Shown one piece after another: positions 1 to 12,100 of a stretch of 64,000 nt of DNA. Location: positions 62,001 through 126,000 of the forward strand of contig BQUP01000004.1 of the NCBI GenBank assembly GCA_022835595.1. The letters are read 5' to 3'. This stretch comes from Cystobasidium ongulense (Eukaryota; Basidiomycota; Cystobasidiomycetes; Cystobasidiales; Cystobasidiaceae). The translations under genes and the position numbers were made by a program. The notes beneath the pieces were generated by a model, which saw only the letters and a program-made list of their open reading frames with translations, had not been told where the DNA came from and ran no database searches. Within the stretch, counting starts at the first letter, position 1. Each line of letters opens with the position of its first letter.

Positions 1-18
1 AATAACTGCACCACATAT

Positions 19-1667
19 TTAGCTGGTGTCCATCATAGTATCATCATTACGAGCAGCTCCTCCCAGCCTGCCTAAAAGTCCAGAGCTATTATTCTGACGC
101 CCTTGCGGTCTCTGTTGCGTTTGTTGATTGCCAGCTGGAAAGTTTTGAAAGCCGAAACGATGAGCAATAGAAGCATTTATACTGGTATTCTGTTGGCTTG
201 ACGGATTGATCGACTTTGGTTTATTCTGCTTAGCGAACTGCTGAGGAGCTGGGCGATCCATCACCTCCGCTCGAGGATCGTACGTTGCCACCCGGTCTGA
301 ACGCAATTTACTATAGAACAGAAAGTCAGGAATTGTTTCAACAGTGATGCTCGAATGTTGCTCCATACCTCGCAGGCTGAGAAGCTGGGATACTCGTTTG
401 GATGTCTTGCTGACGTGTTTGTTCCGGCTGCCTAGCGTTCTGCTGCCTTGCGTGCGGTGTATTACCGTTATTTCGTGGACCAGATGGAATAGCAGCGCTA
501 CGCTGATTCTCTTGTCTATTCTTTGTGCCCTTTAGATTCATACCCATGGGCTTGGGTGGTGCCACCGGACGTTCTTGAATGGTCAAACGTAGTGTCTTGC
601 CATCGGCCAGAGCACCGCTACGAACGCAAGCTGTTAGCTTTGTATGTGCTCGCCTATTGGATCTCGCAAACTCACTTTAGCTGATTGACTGCGCTTTGCG
701 CCTCGGCTCTGTTTGTGAAGTCCAGTTGCATTGACACTGTATCACCATTGCTTTCAAGTACTTTGCAAGTCAAGATCTCGCCAAAGTCTCCAAGTGCCGC
801 TTTCACATCTTCAGGTGTCGTTCCATCAACCAAGTTCTCAATAACGACTGTAGTAGCTTGACTAGCCTTTCGTTCCTGCTCTTCAATTTGGCGCCGAGGT
901 AGCTGGAGATCCAATTCCTCCTGCCTCAGTAACTCTTCGCGTCGACGCTGTTCTGCCTGTTCTCTGAGTTCTCGTTCTCGATCTTGTTGTCTTGCTAGCT
1001 TCTTCTGATTGTCTTGATCTCGTAGTTGTGCTTCCCATTGCGCTTTCTGGCGCAGGCGCTCCTCTCTTTCTTTGGCAGACGTTTCAGTGCTTGCTGGCGA
1101 AAAGGAGCCATTGCTAGCACTAGCTGCGGCACCAGCAGGAGACTCAAGCCCAAATCTCCCAAATAAATCTCCTGATGGACTTTTGAGAGGTGGACTTCTT
1201 GTGGAAGCGCGTGCATTTAGAGAAGACGATGAGATTCCATCGAGCGCTTTGCCGAAGACACTGCCGCTGACCGAGCGTTTCGCTTTGCCAAAAGAGGTAT
1301 TGAGCTGAGGTGCATACAGATCAGATTGCGCAGAGAACAAGTCGTGTTCCCATTTGCTGTCCACGTCTGCTGTGCCACGGGCACTGCTCGAGCTTGACGC
1401 TGCAGGTACTGGAGTGGCTGTCTTTGCCTGTGTGAATTGGATGGCGCGCAGGGATGGACGACACAAGCATGTGTGAGCTTGCGGGGTGATGAGACTGGAT
1501 TAGAGTAGACTAACATAGGGTGCTGTGCGCTGTTGCCCTCTGGGAGATGCTCGTCCTCCTGCACTGGCTGTTCGGGCGGGTCCTGTTGGACGCCCACCTC
1601 TACCCGAGGACGACGAAGGTCTCGACTGGCCAGAAGTAGGCGCCAAACGATCCGCTAGTGAGGCCAT
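19..1667 (-). CDS. RRM-domain RNA-binding protein
   Basis: Model: exons 1667-1515, 1427-676, 617-369, 310-19; 481 aa. The N-terminus (starting MASLADRLAP) is Ser/Pro/Gly-rich. A charged Arg/Glu/Gln-rich stretch, probably a long helix or coiled coil (about residues 180-245), precedes one RRM-like domain (about 250-325). The RRM shows VVIENLVDG and LGDFGEILTCKVL as RNP2-like and loop elements and continues across the second intron to GKTLRLTIQERP. The C-terminus is Gln/Asn-rich and disordered and includes a PPKPMGMNLKG motif. The single RRM between disordered basic and Gln-rich flanks resembles REF/Yra1-type mRNA export adaptors or splicing cofactors, but I cannot assign an orthologue. Two introns are only 58 nt; intron 1 begins GTTAGT. 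The gene diverges from the reductase gene to its right. The exon model is solid; the function is generic. Confidence 0.72.
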
Positions 1668-2327
1668 CGTTGCTGCTGCTGTGTATGCTGTCTTTGTTGT
1701 GAATTGGGCAGAGGCAACCTCTCAAGGCGACTCGCGCTCCCGATCACCCTCGCGGACTGCTCATCGGCAAGGCAGCTTTTCCAGCGGTGGGCATGTTGAC
1801 GCTTTTCCAGAAAGACTTTATAAGTTTGTACACCGGCTGAGCTTGCATGCCGTGTACCTGTGGGTCGGCCTTTCGCGGTAGTTTCTTCTGGTGGCGATCT
1901 TGGTAGCGCCTGTATACGACTTGCTTGTGCGCAAAGCTACTGCTCATTCTTCCAGCATGTCGATGATAAGAGTAGGACACGATTGTGGGCCTGAAATCCG
2001 CCGAAAACCGCCCCCAGAAATGCTACGAAATCAGTGAGGTACGTGAAATAGCCGTGGTAAAGATAGACTCGGTACAAGTTAAGCCTTGCAATGCAACATC
2101 GCATTCGAAATGAAGCACGACCATAGAAAGCGCTGGAGCGAATGTAATTTACCTTCCATCTTGCTTGTTTTGACGGATCTTCCAGCATCAACGACGGCCG
2201 AGAGTATTATGCCAAACCTTGCATATAACCGGATTGCGCCACTCCTAATTATAACGAATTGATTTCCCAGCAGCCAGCTTTCGCTTCTACCTGTCACTGT
2301 CTCTGCCTCATACCCATAAGTGTCACA
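1668..2327. other. Divergent intergenic region
   Basis: This 660-bp stretch lies between two start codons pointing away from each other, so it must hold the promoters of the RRM gene and the reductase gene. I see no conserved gene, tRNA or repeat in it. Short open frames on both strands lack any recognisable domain. Confidence 0.6.
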
Positions 2328-3564
2328 ATGCCTCAAAACAGAGCAGCTTGGCTCGTCGGCCTCAAAGAGTACCCGCTACAAGTCAGGGATGCACCGTATG
2401 TCCAGCCTAATGCCGACCAGGTCTTGATCAAAGTCGCATATGCTGCTATGAATCCAGGTCGGTCATACTTACCGCTTAGCTACGACTGTACTCATTGATT
2501 CGAGTTCTGATATGTCCTTCAGCTGACTGGAAGATCGTCAAATGGGGCTATCGAGTTTCCACCTTTCCTATGATTATCGGCCAGGACGTAAGCGGCGAAG
2601 TTGTTGAAGTTGGGAGCAACGTACAGCACGTCAAGCCAGGTAGCCGAGTAGTTGCGTGAGTGGAAGGTCGTCACCTCTCAAACGAGACTACACTGAAATC
2701 ACTTATAACCCCAACAGACAAGTAATGGCGGTAGTCACGGAAAACCCCGCAGAAGGTGCTTTCCAGCTATACACGATCGCAAGCAAAGTAGCTGTTTGTC
2801 CGATACCAGACTCGCTCAGCTTCGAAAAAGCTGCCGTCCTCCCTTTAGCTGTATCAACAGCGACCGTCGCTTTGTACACGCCAAAACAGCTAGCTTTGCC
2901 GCTACCATCTGTTTCGCCGAAAGAGATGGACCAGGTACTATTAGTATGGGGAGGTAGCAGTTCAATCGGAGGAATCGGAATACAATTCGGGAGACAGTCT
3001 GGTTTCAAAATTGCTGCTACATGCTCACCGCGCAACAATGAATACGTAAAATCACTTGGTGCAGAGTTTGTCTTCGATTACTCATCTCCGACCGTTGTCG
3101 AAGATATCGTCAAAGGACTGGAAGGGTACAAAGTAGTCGGTATATTCAACGCCATCGGCGGTGAAACCTCAGGTATTGCCTGCAATAGCGTTATCTCGCA
3201 AGTGAAGACACCCACTTTACGAAGACATGTAGCGACGGTTCCGCCTATACCATCGAGCATACCGGATGGGGTAACAGTTGAAGCATTAGGTTCAGCTGCA
3301 ACTATGTTCTTTGACGACCGAAAAATCGCGGCTCTCTTTATCTGGCAAGAATTTTTGCCAGAAGCACTTGCGAAAGGAGTTGTAAGAGCAGTCCCGGAAC
3401 CTCTCGTAGTCGGTACAGGTCTGGAAAAGGTGAATTAACGCACTGTGAAACTACGAAGCGGCTTGTGGATCACTGACATTTCCTATGTATAGATACAAGA
3501 AGCTCTAGACACGCTTGAAGCTGGAGTATCCGCAAAGAAAGTTGTTGTACGCCTAGAGGAATAG
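2328..3564 (+). CDS. Medium-chain (quinone/enoyl) reductase, zinc-independent
   Basis: Model: exons 2328-2457, 2523-2655, 2718-3429, 3493-3564; 348 aa, normal for the family. The N-terminal GroES-like half has the pattern ending QVLIKVAYAAMNPGADWKI and IIGQDVSGEVVEVG. The nucleotide-binding half has VWGGSSSIGGIGIQFGRQSG (the Rossmann glycine motif) followed by CSPRNNEYVKSLGAE. No structural-zinc cysteine cluster is present. These features match fungal zinc-binding-dehydrogenase-like, ToxD-type and trans-enoyl-reductase proteins, which use NADPH to reduce quinones or enoyl substrates in the cytosol. There is no polyketide synthase nearby, so a stand-alone detoxifying reductase is more likely than a PKS partner; substrate unknown. 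The last intron is placed so that the reading continues into a 23-codon exon ending KKVVVRLEE, typical of the family C-terminus. Confidence 0.85.
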
Positions 3565-3987
3565 TGGAGGGAACCGCTAGAAGGGAAAGAGGTGAGGGTG
3601 TATGGTGTACTGCCAGCCTCTCGTGATGAGACGTCCTTGTAACTGCAGTAGGCACAGATCAATGGGTAGTCAGCACATGAGTTCACATGTGAGGCGAATA
3701 CGCGAGTGTCAGATATGAGGCAATCCAAGATGTAACCACTTCTATAGATTTCCATTGACCGCGAAACCGACTGTAAAAGGCAGGGTATGAAACATTCAAG
3801 ACTGTAGTATTCAAAAGTATTCGAAGAACCCAAGCAAGTGCCTTGGTAAATAAAGGTGTATTTTTGCAAGATAGAGTTTGTAACGACGATATTATTGGTT
3901 TTCCCGCTTGAGAATGCGGAATTTTTATGTTTTTTGTTGCTCCGATAAAGCATATCAGACTGGATGAACCTTGTGCATTCCAATAAT
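3565..3987. other. Convergent 3' intergenic region
   Basis: This 423-bp stretch lies between the stop codons of the reductase and the FKBP gene. It should hold both 3' UTRs and polyadenylation signals. It is AT-richer than the flanking coding sequence, and I see no gene in it. Confidence 0.6.
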
Positions 3988-5755
3988 CTACTTGATGGAG
4001 AGAAGCTTGACTTCGAAAGTCAAAGTCGAGTTGGCTGGAATGCCCTCGACACCTTGCTTGCCGTAAGCGAGCTTGGCGGGGATGACGAGCTTTCGCTCAC
4101 CACCGACTTGCATGCCGGCGATACCTTCATCCCATCCCTTGATGACTTCACCCTTTCCTAGCTTGAAAGTGAAAGGAGCGCCCTTGGTGTTCTGGTCGAA
4201 AATTTTACCGCTGCAGGTGGAAGATAGCAATTAGTACAAGTTTGACAAGTTTTGAATCGTTCACCATTCGCTTACTTGTTCAATCGGCCAATGTATCGCA
4301 TCGAGACGCGTTGACCGGACTTGGCAATAGCACCGGTACCAACTTTGTTGTCCTCGAGGACGAGTCCGGATGGCAGTGTCTGCTTCTTGGATGGTGCCTT
4401 CTTAGCAGCAGTAGCAGCGGCAGGAGCAGCCTTTGCCTCCTCCTTCTTTGATTCGGGCTTCTTGGCTGCTTCAGCCTTCTTCTCGACAGGAGCAGCAGCG
4501 GCAGGAGCAGCTTCCTTGTCCTTCTTTGCGAGCTTCTTTAGCTGGTTCTTGGATAGCTTGGTAGCGGCGGCAGCAGCTTCTTCAGCGGCGGCAGTAGCTT
4601 TTGGTGCTGATGCAGCGGCCTTAGCAGCCTTCTTTGGTCTAAATTCATTTGATAGCAATGTTAGTATTGCGCAATTTTAGAGTATATAACCAAACTCACG
4701 CCTCCTCAATCTCCATGAATCTGGCAGAAACATCGGCATCCTCCTCATCATCGTCTTGAGAGTCATAATCTTCAGAGTCAGAACCAATCATCAAGCCCGA
4801 TTCAGGGTCGTACATACCCATCTCGGACTCATCAAGGTCATCCGAATCTAGTTCCTCATCGCTATCGTATTCACCCTCGCCATATGGGTCTTGGTCCTCT
4901 TCGAGTGAAGGTGGGACGGGCTGGTAGAGGTAGTGGCCGAAGAGATGGATTTTGTGTGTTCCAGCGACACGGAAGACAAAGTCTTCGCCGCCTGGGAGAA
5001 TGATGTTGGTGTTGAAGTGTTCAACCTGGTGGAACGTGGTGGCAAGAGAATTAGTAAAACGCGAAAAATTGGGAAAACTTGGATAAGAATAAGAAGGCGA
5101 CCAACCTTTCCAGGGATCAAAGAGCAGATCTGGACCTCAGCCTCCTGTCGGTCGAACTCGTCTTCATCGCTATCTTCATCATCATCTTCCTCGTCAAAGT
5201 CCTCGTCTTCTTCGTCATCTTCCTCAACAGGAGCCTTGCCGTTGGCCTTGCCATTGGCGCTCTTCTTGGATGAAGTAGAGGCGGCAGAGAGCTTGGAAAG
5301 CTTGCTCATGTCGGCGAGCTCGTCCTCGTCGAGATCACCATCATCTTCCTCAGAATCTTCATCATCATCAAACTCGTCTTCGGAGTCGCTGGAGTCGTAT
5401 CCGGCGACAGCTTGCAGAAGAGCAGGGTGGGCTTGGAGATGTTGCATCTTGAGGGTAGTTCTGGAAGTGTCGGTAGACTTTTCATCGACCTCGAGGGTGA
5501 TGTTTGTGATTTGGACAGTGACATCCTCGGTGATGAGGATATCTGAGGGGTCGCAAGAGCATGTCAGTATCAAGTAGGATAATATGTACACTTGCTCAAA
5601 CGCAATAACTCACCTTGACCGGGCTCGAGGACTCGGCTGTAGACTGCGACGCTGTTCAGCCACAATGCAACCAGATGGAAAAAAAAGTTTCACGGTCAGG
5701 TTTGGTGGCAGGGCAGGCAAGAAGTGGGAAACGAGGCCTACACTGTCCCGCTCAT
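3988..5755 (-). CDS. Nuclear/nucleolar FKBP-type prolyl isomerase (Fpr3/Fpr4-like)
   Basis: Model: exons 5755-5742, 5651-5614, 5542-5106, 5025-4700, 4638-4276, 4210-3988; 466 aa. The N-terminal half is a nucleoplasmin-like fold ([20 protein letters not shown], later QICSLIPGK and [11 protein letters not shown]) carrying two long Asp/Glu/Ser tracts. A Lys/Ala-rich linker follows. The C-terminal FKBP domain runs from about residue 360, with [27 protein letters not shown] and [16 protein letters not shown] containing the usual active-site residues. This is the domain order of yeast Fpr3/Fpr4 and plant FKBP53, which act on histones and in the nucleolus. The first exon is only 14 nt (MSGTV): the downstream frame has no ATG, and the CTGAAC-AG acceptor with a GTAGGC donor restores phase. 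The isomerase identity is certain; the start exon is inferred. Confidence 0.88.
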
Positions 5756-5974
5756 TGTATAGGTATAGGGTAGATCAAGGAATATGTAGTGTATTCGCTG
5801 ACTGTGGTAGTGTGGAAAGAAGAAAGAGCAAGAGCAGTGTTGATGCAGATTATTCGCTGTCCTTCTCGCAGAGTGATCGCGATCATCCGCGCTGCTCCAG
5901 AGTGTGGGTGGAGGTACAGTATACAGCTTCCGGCTGCTAACTGCCTACAGCACCATCCACGCAGCACACTCGCC

Positions 5975-6817
5975 ATGTCAAGCCTGCGACCCTATCTCGC
6001 TGCCGTGCGGGCCACCCTCACCGCTGCTCTGGCGGTCGAGAACTTCCCGTCCCAGGTGCGTCAGGACCGGCAGTGAGGCAATCAAGTGGACAAGCTGACA
6101 TGGACCGACGTCTGTCCTGGGCTGGCATGCAGGTTGTGGAAAGACACAACAGGCCAGAGATTGAGGCTGCGTAAGTCGCCTGCTGTTTGCACCTTTTCAA
6201 TGGGCACACGGGCTGACCTGACTTGTATACTGTCGCTGCACATACCCCACGCACAACCGACAACACACAACAGCAAGAACCCAGAAGTCCTTCTCGTACC
6301 ACTCATAGTATCGCGAAATGCGAATGAACAGGTCCTCGTAGAGGCCTCCATCAACTCTGTCCGTGTCAGCATCAAGATCAAGCAAGCCGACGAGATCGAA
6401 GAGATACTTGCGCACAAGGCGAGTCGTTCTCTCATTTGTTCATGCAAGTGTCGTTGTCGTCGCTGACAACACCGTCCAATCTTCCCTGAATCGCAGTTCA
6501 CTCGCTTCCTGACACAACGCGCCGACAGCTTCGTCATTCTACGTCGGAAACCGGTCAAGGGCTATGATCTCTCCTTTTTAATTACAAATACAAACGCAGA
6601 AGACATGCTGAAGCATAAGCTTGTAGACTTTATTATCCAGTGCGTCAGCCTCTCTGTAGCTCTCTCGCCTCTGGTGTATAGCGCATACTGACCGGCCTTT
6701 GTCTGCCCCACTCACAGATTCATGGAAGACGTAGACCGAGAGATATCAGAGATGAAGCTCAGCTTGAACGCAAGAGCGCGTATATGTGCCGAGTCTTTCC
6801 TCACTCAGTTCCAGTAG
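5975..6817 (+). CDS. ARC19: Arp2/3 complex 20-kDa subunit (ARPC4/Arc19)
   Basis: Model: exons 5975-6055, 6133-6170, 6274-6418, 6497-6639, 6718-6817; 168 aa, the same length as animal ARPC4. Recognisable blocks are [86 protein letters not shown] and [22 protein letters not shown]4 forms the core of the seven-subunit complex that nucleates branched actin at endocytic patches. Intron 3 (6419-6496) uses a GC donor (AAG|GCGAGT): family conservation demands that cac aag joins directly to the exon starting TTC ACT CGC, and no in-frame GT donor does this. The gene is divergent from the FKBP gene and tandem with SFT2, about 180 bp upstream of it. Confidence 0.97.
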
Positions 6818-6994
6818 AGCACTGTCTGGATTAGCCAGATCAAGTAGCATTGTATTGTAAGATTAGAGGTGAAGCGAGAGCAGTCATATCAGAATGCCGT
6901 TGTAGCAAAATTGGAAGGTCATGTTGACCAAGCAGATCAGACAGATTCGTACTCCGAGCTTGAGTCTGGCCATATATGCAGTGCTTTTTGCCGT

Positions 6995-8263
6995 ATGACC
7001 AATCTTACCGCCTATGAACTGCTAGCAAAAACACGTGTTGCAGGTCTTTCGCCGGTTGACATCAATCCAACCCAACGCAAGCTTCCTACTTCTGAAGCCT
7101 ATCTCAAATCTACAAGATATTACGATATGGACACTGTGCGCCGCTTCTTTCCCCTGGATGGCGGCAATAGCAACCAAGTCCGCTCGCTCGTCGGTGCTGG
7201 TGAAGAGCAATCGGGCATACTACCAGAGGTGAGTGCATACTACAACCGTAGGCTCAAGTACAATGGCACTGACTGAATACTATTGCTTATATTACATACT
7301 GGACCTCACCTCCGCCTGCACTCGCGTCGCATCAACTTTTCAAACGCGTCCATGGTTTAAAATGCTGCTGGGCATTTCACTTTGAATGGCAAACACACAC
7401 GCACATCTAGCTATCGCGCAAAAACCGTATGATAGCATTTGGATCATGCTTAGTGGCTGGTTTAGCTTGCTCAGTAGTCGGCAGCATACTCTTTGCTTTT
7501 GGGTAAATTTTGCAATGCCCTCGTCGGCAGTGCACCTCTTTTTCGAAGCTGCTTGACGAGAGGCAAGGGCTATGCTGATGTCTTGTGACTTGCATTGTAT
7601 AGTCAAGTAGCCAGCTTTGCTGTTTTGTACGTCTTCGGTAAGCTACACACTATTGCACAGTCGCACACTGTCGCCTTGCATATACCAACTCTAATCTTAA
7701 TTGCTTTGCGCCACAACTTAGGTGTCTGCATTTCATTAGTCGGAACAGGGTTCCTCGTCGGATTCATGACTCAATTTAAGAAGGTATGGCTGCTTCAGCG
7801 TTACCGTATGCTTGATCGTATAGCATCTGACTTGGGTTTGTATCTCCTAAAAACCAGATGATGGACCCAGTCAGAATCGCCGCGACGGCTGTGTTTTTAG
7901 GAAGTATAGCCATGGTTTTCGTCAGTGCTTTTGCTCTTGGTATCGATGCTCTCGTTATGTAAGCCGTGTGTTTGATCCTACGAAGCAGATACCGATGTTA
8001 CTGACACGAAACGCCATGTCACGTCTAGTGTTTTCGCCGGTATGTTCGCCTTCCTTGGGCAGATCCTGCAGGAGCAGTACTCTGACGTTCCTTTCCCCCA
8101 CCCTATAGTGTTAACGTATCTCGCATATCTATGGTACATTCTCAGCTATGTGCCTTTGTGAGTTGCTTCCTCCGCAATAACATAATGAGATTTTGACTGA
8201 GCCACCTCGTCGCGCAGTGCACGAGACTTTGTCAAGAGTATTGTTAACAAATTTTCGAAATGA
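6995..8263 (+). CDS. SFT2: Vesicle transport protein SFT2 family
   Basis: Model: eight exons, 6995-7228, 7411-7502, 7603-7637, 7722-7783, 7858-7958, 8029-8039, 8109-8157, 8218-8263; 209 aa. After a hydrophilic N-terminus come four membrane segments: SRKNRMIAFGSCLVAGLACS, then QVASFAVLYVFGVCISLVG, then IAATAVFLGSIAMVFVSAFA, then TYLAYLWYILSYVPF. The C-terminus FARDFVKSI is the family signature (WYxLSYIPFARD). Sft2 is a tetra-spanning Golgi protein needed for fusion of endosome-derived vesicles. Exon 6 is 11 nt; the 69-nt intron after it (GTATGT...CCCTATAG) has no stop and is a multiple of three, so a retained form would add 23 residues. All eight phases agree. An in-frame ATG at 6869 could extend the N-terminus, but it would sit 51 bp from the ARC19 stop. 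Confidence 0.88.
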
Positions 8264-9143
8264 TAGCTGGCTATGTGCAAATGTACCAGTAGTTGTCCAC
8301 ATAGTCTGCAAATGCAATCAGTCTTCACTCAATAAGACTTTCCATCGCGCATTATCCTTGTCCGTTACCGTGTGTTCTTCTCGCTGTGTTGACATTCCCA
8401 AACTTTGCCATTCCGCAAACATCGCATCGCATCAGCCATTTATATATATCAAGATAGTAGTATGTCTGTGTTGCATGTGATTGCAGAGGAGAGAGAAAGA
8501 AAAGGAAAATTGAACTGTCGATGGTTCTACCAACACAAAGCTCTCGTGGAAAGAGATAGGCACACAGAGAGGAGCAGTATTGTATGAGAAGAGAGATGAC
8601 AGGATCCAGTGGAGAAGGAAACAAGTGAAGAGACTTGATGAGGTTCGAGATGGCAGACGCTAGCATGGATCTCAAAAAACTATGTGGAAGGGAGACATAC
8701 TGTTACAGGAATGGCCCAATGCAAGCAAGAAAGGGAAAGGGATCATGCTAAATACTGACTATGGGGGTATATACGGTCAAAAAGGAAACAGTCTCATACA
8801 GGGTAAAGAGTAGAGAGGAGAGGGAGATTGTGGAAGTGGTGTCTTAATGCTGCTTCTTGACAGAGTCGATGTAGTGTCTTGCGCAAGGTTGAAAAGGCGG
8901 CATGTCGATAGAGAGAGTGTGTAGTGAATTTTGAAAGATATTGCAACAACAATAAAGAAGGAGATTTCGTGAATATAGATATGGATTCGTGAAGACCGAT
9001 CGTTATAATAAATAAATAGAAGGAGAACTGATAGATAATTCGTGAAACTAGGGAGACTTGGAATTGAAGGATTGTAGGGGTCATTCAAGCCGACGGAGGT
9101 TGGAAGACGAAGGCCTGGAAGCGAGCGATGAGATCACGCGACG
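8264..9143. other. Convergent intergenic region, purine-rich
   Basis: This 880-bp stretch lies between the SFT2 stop and the kinase stop. From about 8480 to 9060 the + strand is rich in A and G with few interruptions (runs such as gagagaaagaaaaggaaaat). Several open frames on the minus strand reflect this bias and have no domain. It probably holds two long 3' UTRs. No RNA gene was recognised. Confidence 0.55.
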
Positions 9144-12100
9144 CTATGCAGCCGTCCGACGGCCCTGCTCGTCCACTTTCGCCTGTCGGTGCATAGCGAG
9201 TCTGCCCGCTAAGCTTTGTCTAGCTGTAGCTGCGCGTGTAACTCTCGAGCCATTGAGGTCTTTGCCTTGAGCGCTATTGGATATACTATTGCTGCTATAT
9301 GCGCGATGCATAGTACCTCCTGAGATGGTAGCAGGTTGATGTTGCTGTTGGGCATGTGCCATCGCTATAGCTCTCAATGGTCCAGTAGAGATTTTCTTCT
9401 TAATGAAAGGAGAAGGTAGAGTATCTTCATCTTCCATATTCCATCTCGGTGCAGGTAGACCATTAGGGGCGAGAGTAGCATAAGAAGCGAGTGAGTTCAT
9501 ACTCGCTGCACTTGATAACTGAGGAGGAGCTGTCGAAGTTCTAGCAACTGTCATTCGTTTTGAAGGACTAATTCGATCCGCTACGCTGCTAGCGTGATTT
9601 GCTATCGATGCGCTGGACTCGCTGCGTCGCGTTGCAGAGGAAGGTCCTTCCAGAGCCGATGACGAGGCAGGTCGGACTGGTGGCGCTGCACCATTCGAAG
9701 AAGGCGTGCCCTGCTGAGATGCGTAATGCATTCGGTTCTGAGCCAAAGAGGAAGGGAAGGCTCGAGAGGTCGGCGACTCGTGGCGTGATCCTCCAGAAGA
9801 TTTCAAGTTATGCATTGACTTTGAAGTCGCAATGCGACGTCTTGCTTCGGTATTCGGAGTTGACATGCCACTACCGCTCTTGATAGGCGTTTCACCGTCA
9901 ATAATCATACTCTGAAGACTCTGGCATGACATGCGTTTGGCGAGCGAGTGCAAGCCGATGCTGTGGGTACTCGAATTCAGTCACACGCCATATGCTGCAC
10001 GCATTTCATCTAGAACAGGACTTACATGGACCTTCTCTCTTCCAATGGTCTTCGCGGCACAAGGCTAGGTCTACTAGCGACTCGAGCTAACGTTTTAGTC
10101 GCCGATTCCGAGATGGAGCCTAATGGTGAATCATCCGGGAAGGGAGTACCTGCACCTTGTATATGCATTATAGGGAGGACATTCTCCTTCTGATCCATTA
10201 GAGGCGATGTATCTCTGCTACTAGGTGCAGTGGATGTACCGGCATAGCTCGCGCCCGAGGAAGAGGAAGAGGATTGGTATGCAGAGGTAATGCTCGTATA
10301 AGCTGCAGCGAGTCGGAGGCGTTCATTCTGGAGCTCATTGCGCTCCAGTTCAAGATCACGCTCTCGTAAACTGATTTGGCGTTCTCGCTCGGTCACCGCA
10401 GCTTCTCTAGCTTCTACCTGTTGTCTTGCTTTGAGAAGTTCATCGTGCCTGGTCGGGTGAGAGAGGCGATGTCAACATCTGAAGATTCCATATCACGAGA
10501 AAAAAAAAACAAAGTCGGTCCTTACATCTTTCTCATCTCGATAAGTCGACCTTGCAATTTAATCTCGTCCATATTTCTGATCATCTCGACAGTCGGCCTC
10601 AATTTCGGCTGGAAAGGGAAGACAGCGTTAGGATTGAGGATATCTTTCCGGCGGTCTCTGTGCCCATATACTAATACGACACTTACATCCTGCTGTAGCA
10701 TACTTTTGACTGTATCTTGTAAGCGTCTCGAATAGACAGAAGGCATATTTGGGATTCGACCATCTCGGATGAGCTTTGTGAGTTCTGCTTGTGTGCGAGC
10801 CTCGTGGAAAGGAGGGCTACGATACGCAAAAGAAATTCAGTTCTGAATATCCGCAAAAGACACTGCCATGAAATCGACTCACTGCCAAGCGCAGAGCTCG
10901 TAGATAAGGCATCCAAGAGCCCATATATCGGATCTGCGAAAAGTGCGTCAGCTGGAGCTGTGGTAACGAGACGTGGGGGATGAAATGACCCACTTCTGAT
11001 CATAGGCCTGACCATTGATGAGTTCCGGTGACATATAATAAGGAGTTCCAACATAAGTATTAGTAAAAGCAGCATTAGCCATAGCTTTACTAAGGCCAAA
11101 ATCTCCCAATTTAAGAATTCCATCTTTATCCAAGAAAACATTCTCTGGTTTTATATCTCGATGTAAGATGACTTGTTTCTGACGTCCTTTAGCGTCTAAT
11201 TCAGCGTGACAATCTGATAATGCCTGTGCTATTTGTGCTAAATATGACCAGATTGTATCTTCTCGAATTAGAGTATTCTTTCGTCTGCATCGTTGGATTT
11301 GAGCTGCTAGATCACCATTGTGACAGTATTCCATAATGATGTGAAGTCTGTATTTCTGTCGATCTACGTAACGCTCATAGTAGCGGACTATGTTCTCGTT
11401 TGGTTCGAGGTTCTGGAGGATTGTGCTATATGGGTGGGGAATGAATGGCAGAAGTTTAGTTATCTGTAGGAGCATACAAAAAGTCACAAGTGCAGTTATT
11501 AGACGACGATACCTACACTTCTTCACTGAGCTGCTTTAGATCTCGTTCGTCCATTCTGCCATAGTCGAGTTCCTGGTGAGGAGGTGAGTGAGAAAAGCGA
11601 GGATGCGTGAGCATGGGGATTCGAAAACAAGCGGCGACGCAGTACAACAGTGCCAGCGGCGAGCGAAGAGTACGCGAAGAGTGCAGATGATCATCCATAA
11701 TGACCTCCCCTTTGCGCTCCTTGGACGTTACTTTTGACGTTTCTCGAAAAGTAGTCACGTTCGCGCGGCTGGCACGTGGATTGATTGTTATGGACACACC
11801 TTTCTGGCGAGGACCTGGGTGAGAAGCAAGGTCAGCAGGCTTTCAAGAGCAGGGTATACATAGAGTGGCTACGCACCAGTCCATCTGCTCTCCTGATGAC
11901 CTGTGTCGGCGCGTAGGTAGGTTTCCCGTCGCAGTTCAGTTGTGATCACTGGATAGCGAAACCAAGGCGACTGACCTTTCGAATGATGCCAAAAGTGCCA
12001 GTTCCAATGACCTCGCCGACCTCGTACAGCTCTTCCATGCGTGCTACAGAGCCATGAGCGTGCTGTTGTTGCTGCTGAGGTGCCTGCATCTGTGGAAGCT

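Noticed and set aside
4933-5577. 214-codon Ser-rich + strand frame
   Set aside because: It is the antisense of the Asp/Glu tracts of the FKBP gene; the poly-Ser is a strand artefact.
6869-6994. Upstream SFT2 start at 6869
   Set aside because: It would leave 51 bp after the ARC19 stop for terminator and promoter, and the added residues lack resemblance to SFT2 proteins; the ATG at 6995 is preferred.
8040-8108. Treating the SFT2 69-nt segment as exon
   Set aside because: It has a near-consensus donor, a pyrimidine-rich tract and acceptor, and its removal restores the SFT2 family sequence (IVFAVLTYLAYLWYILSY); retention is kept only as a possible isoform.
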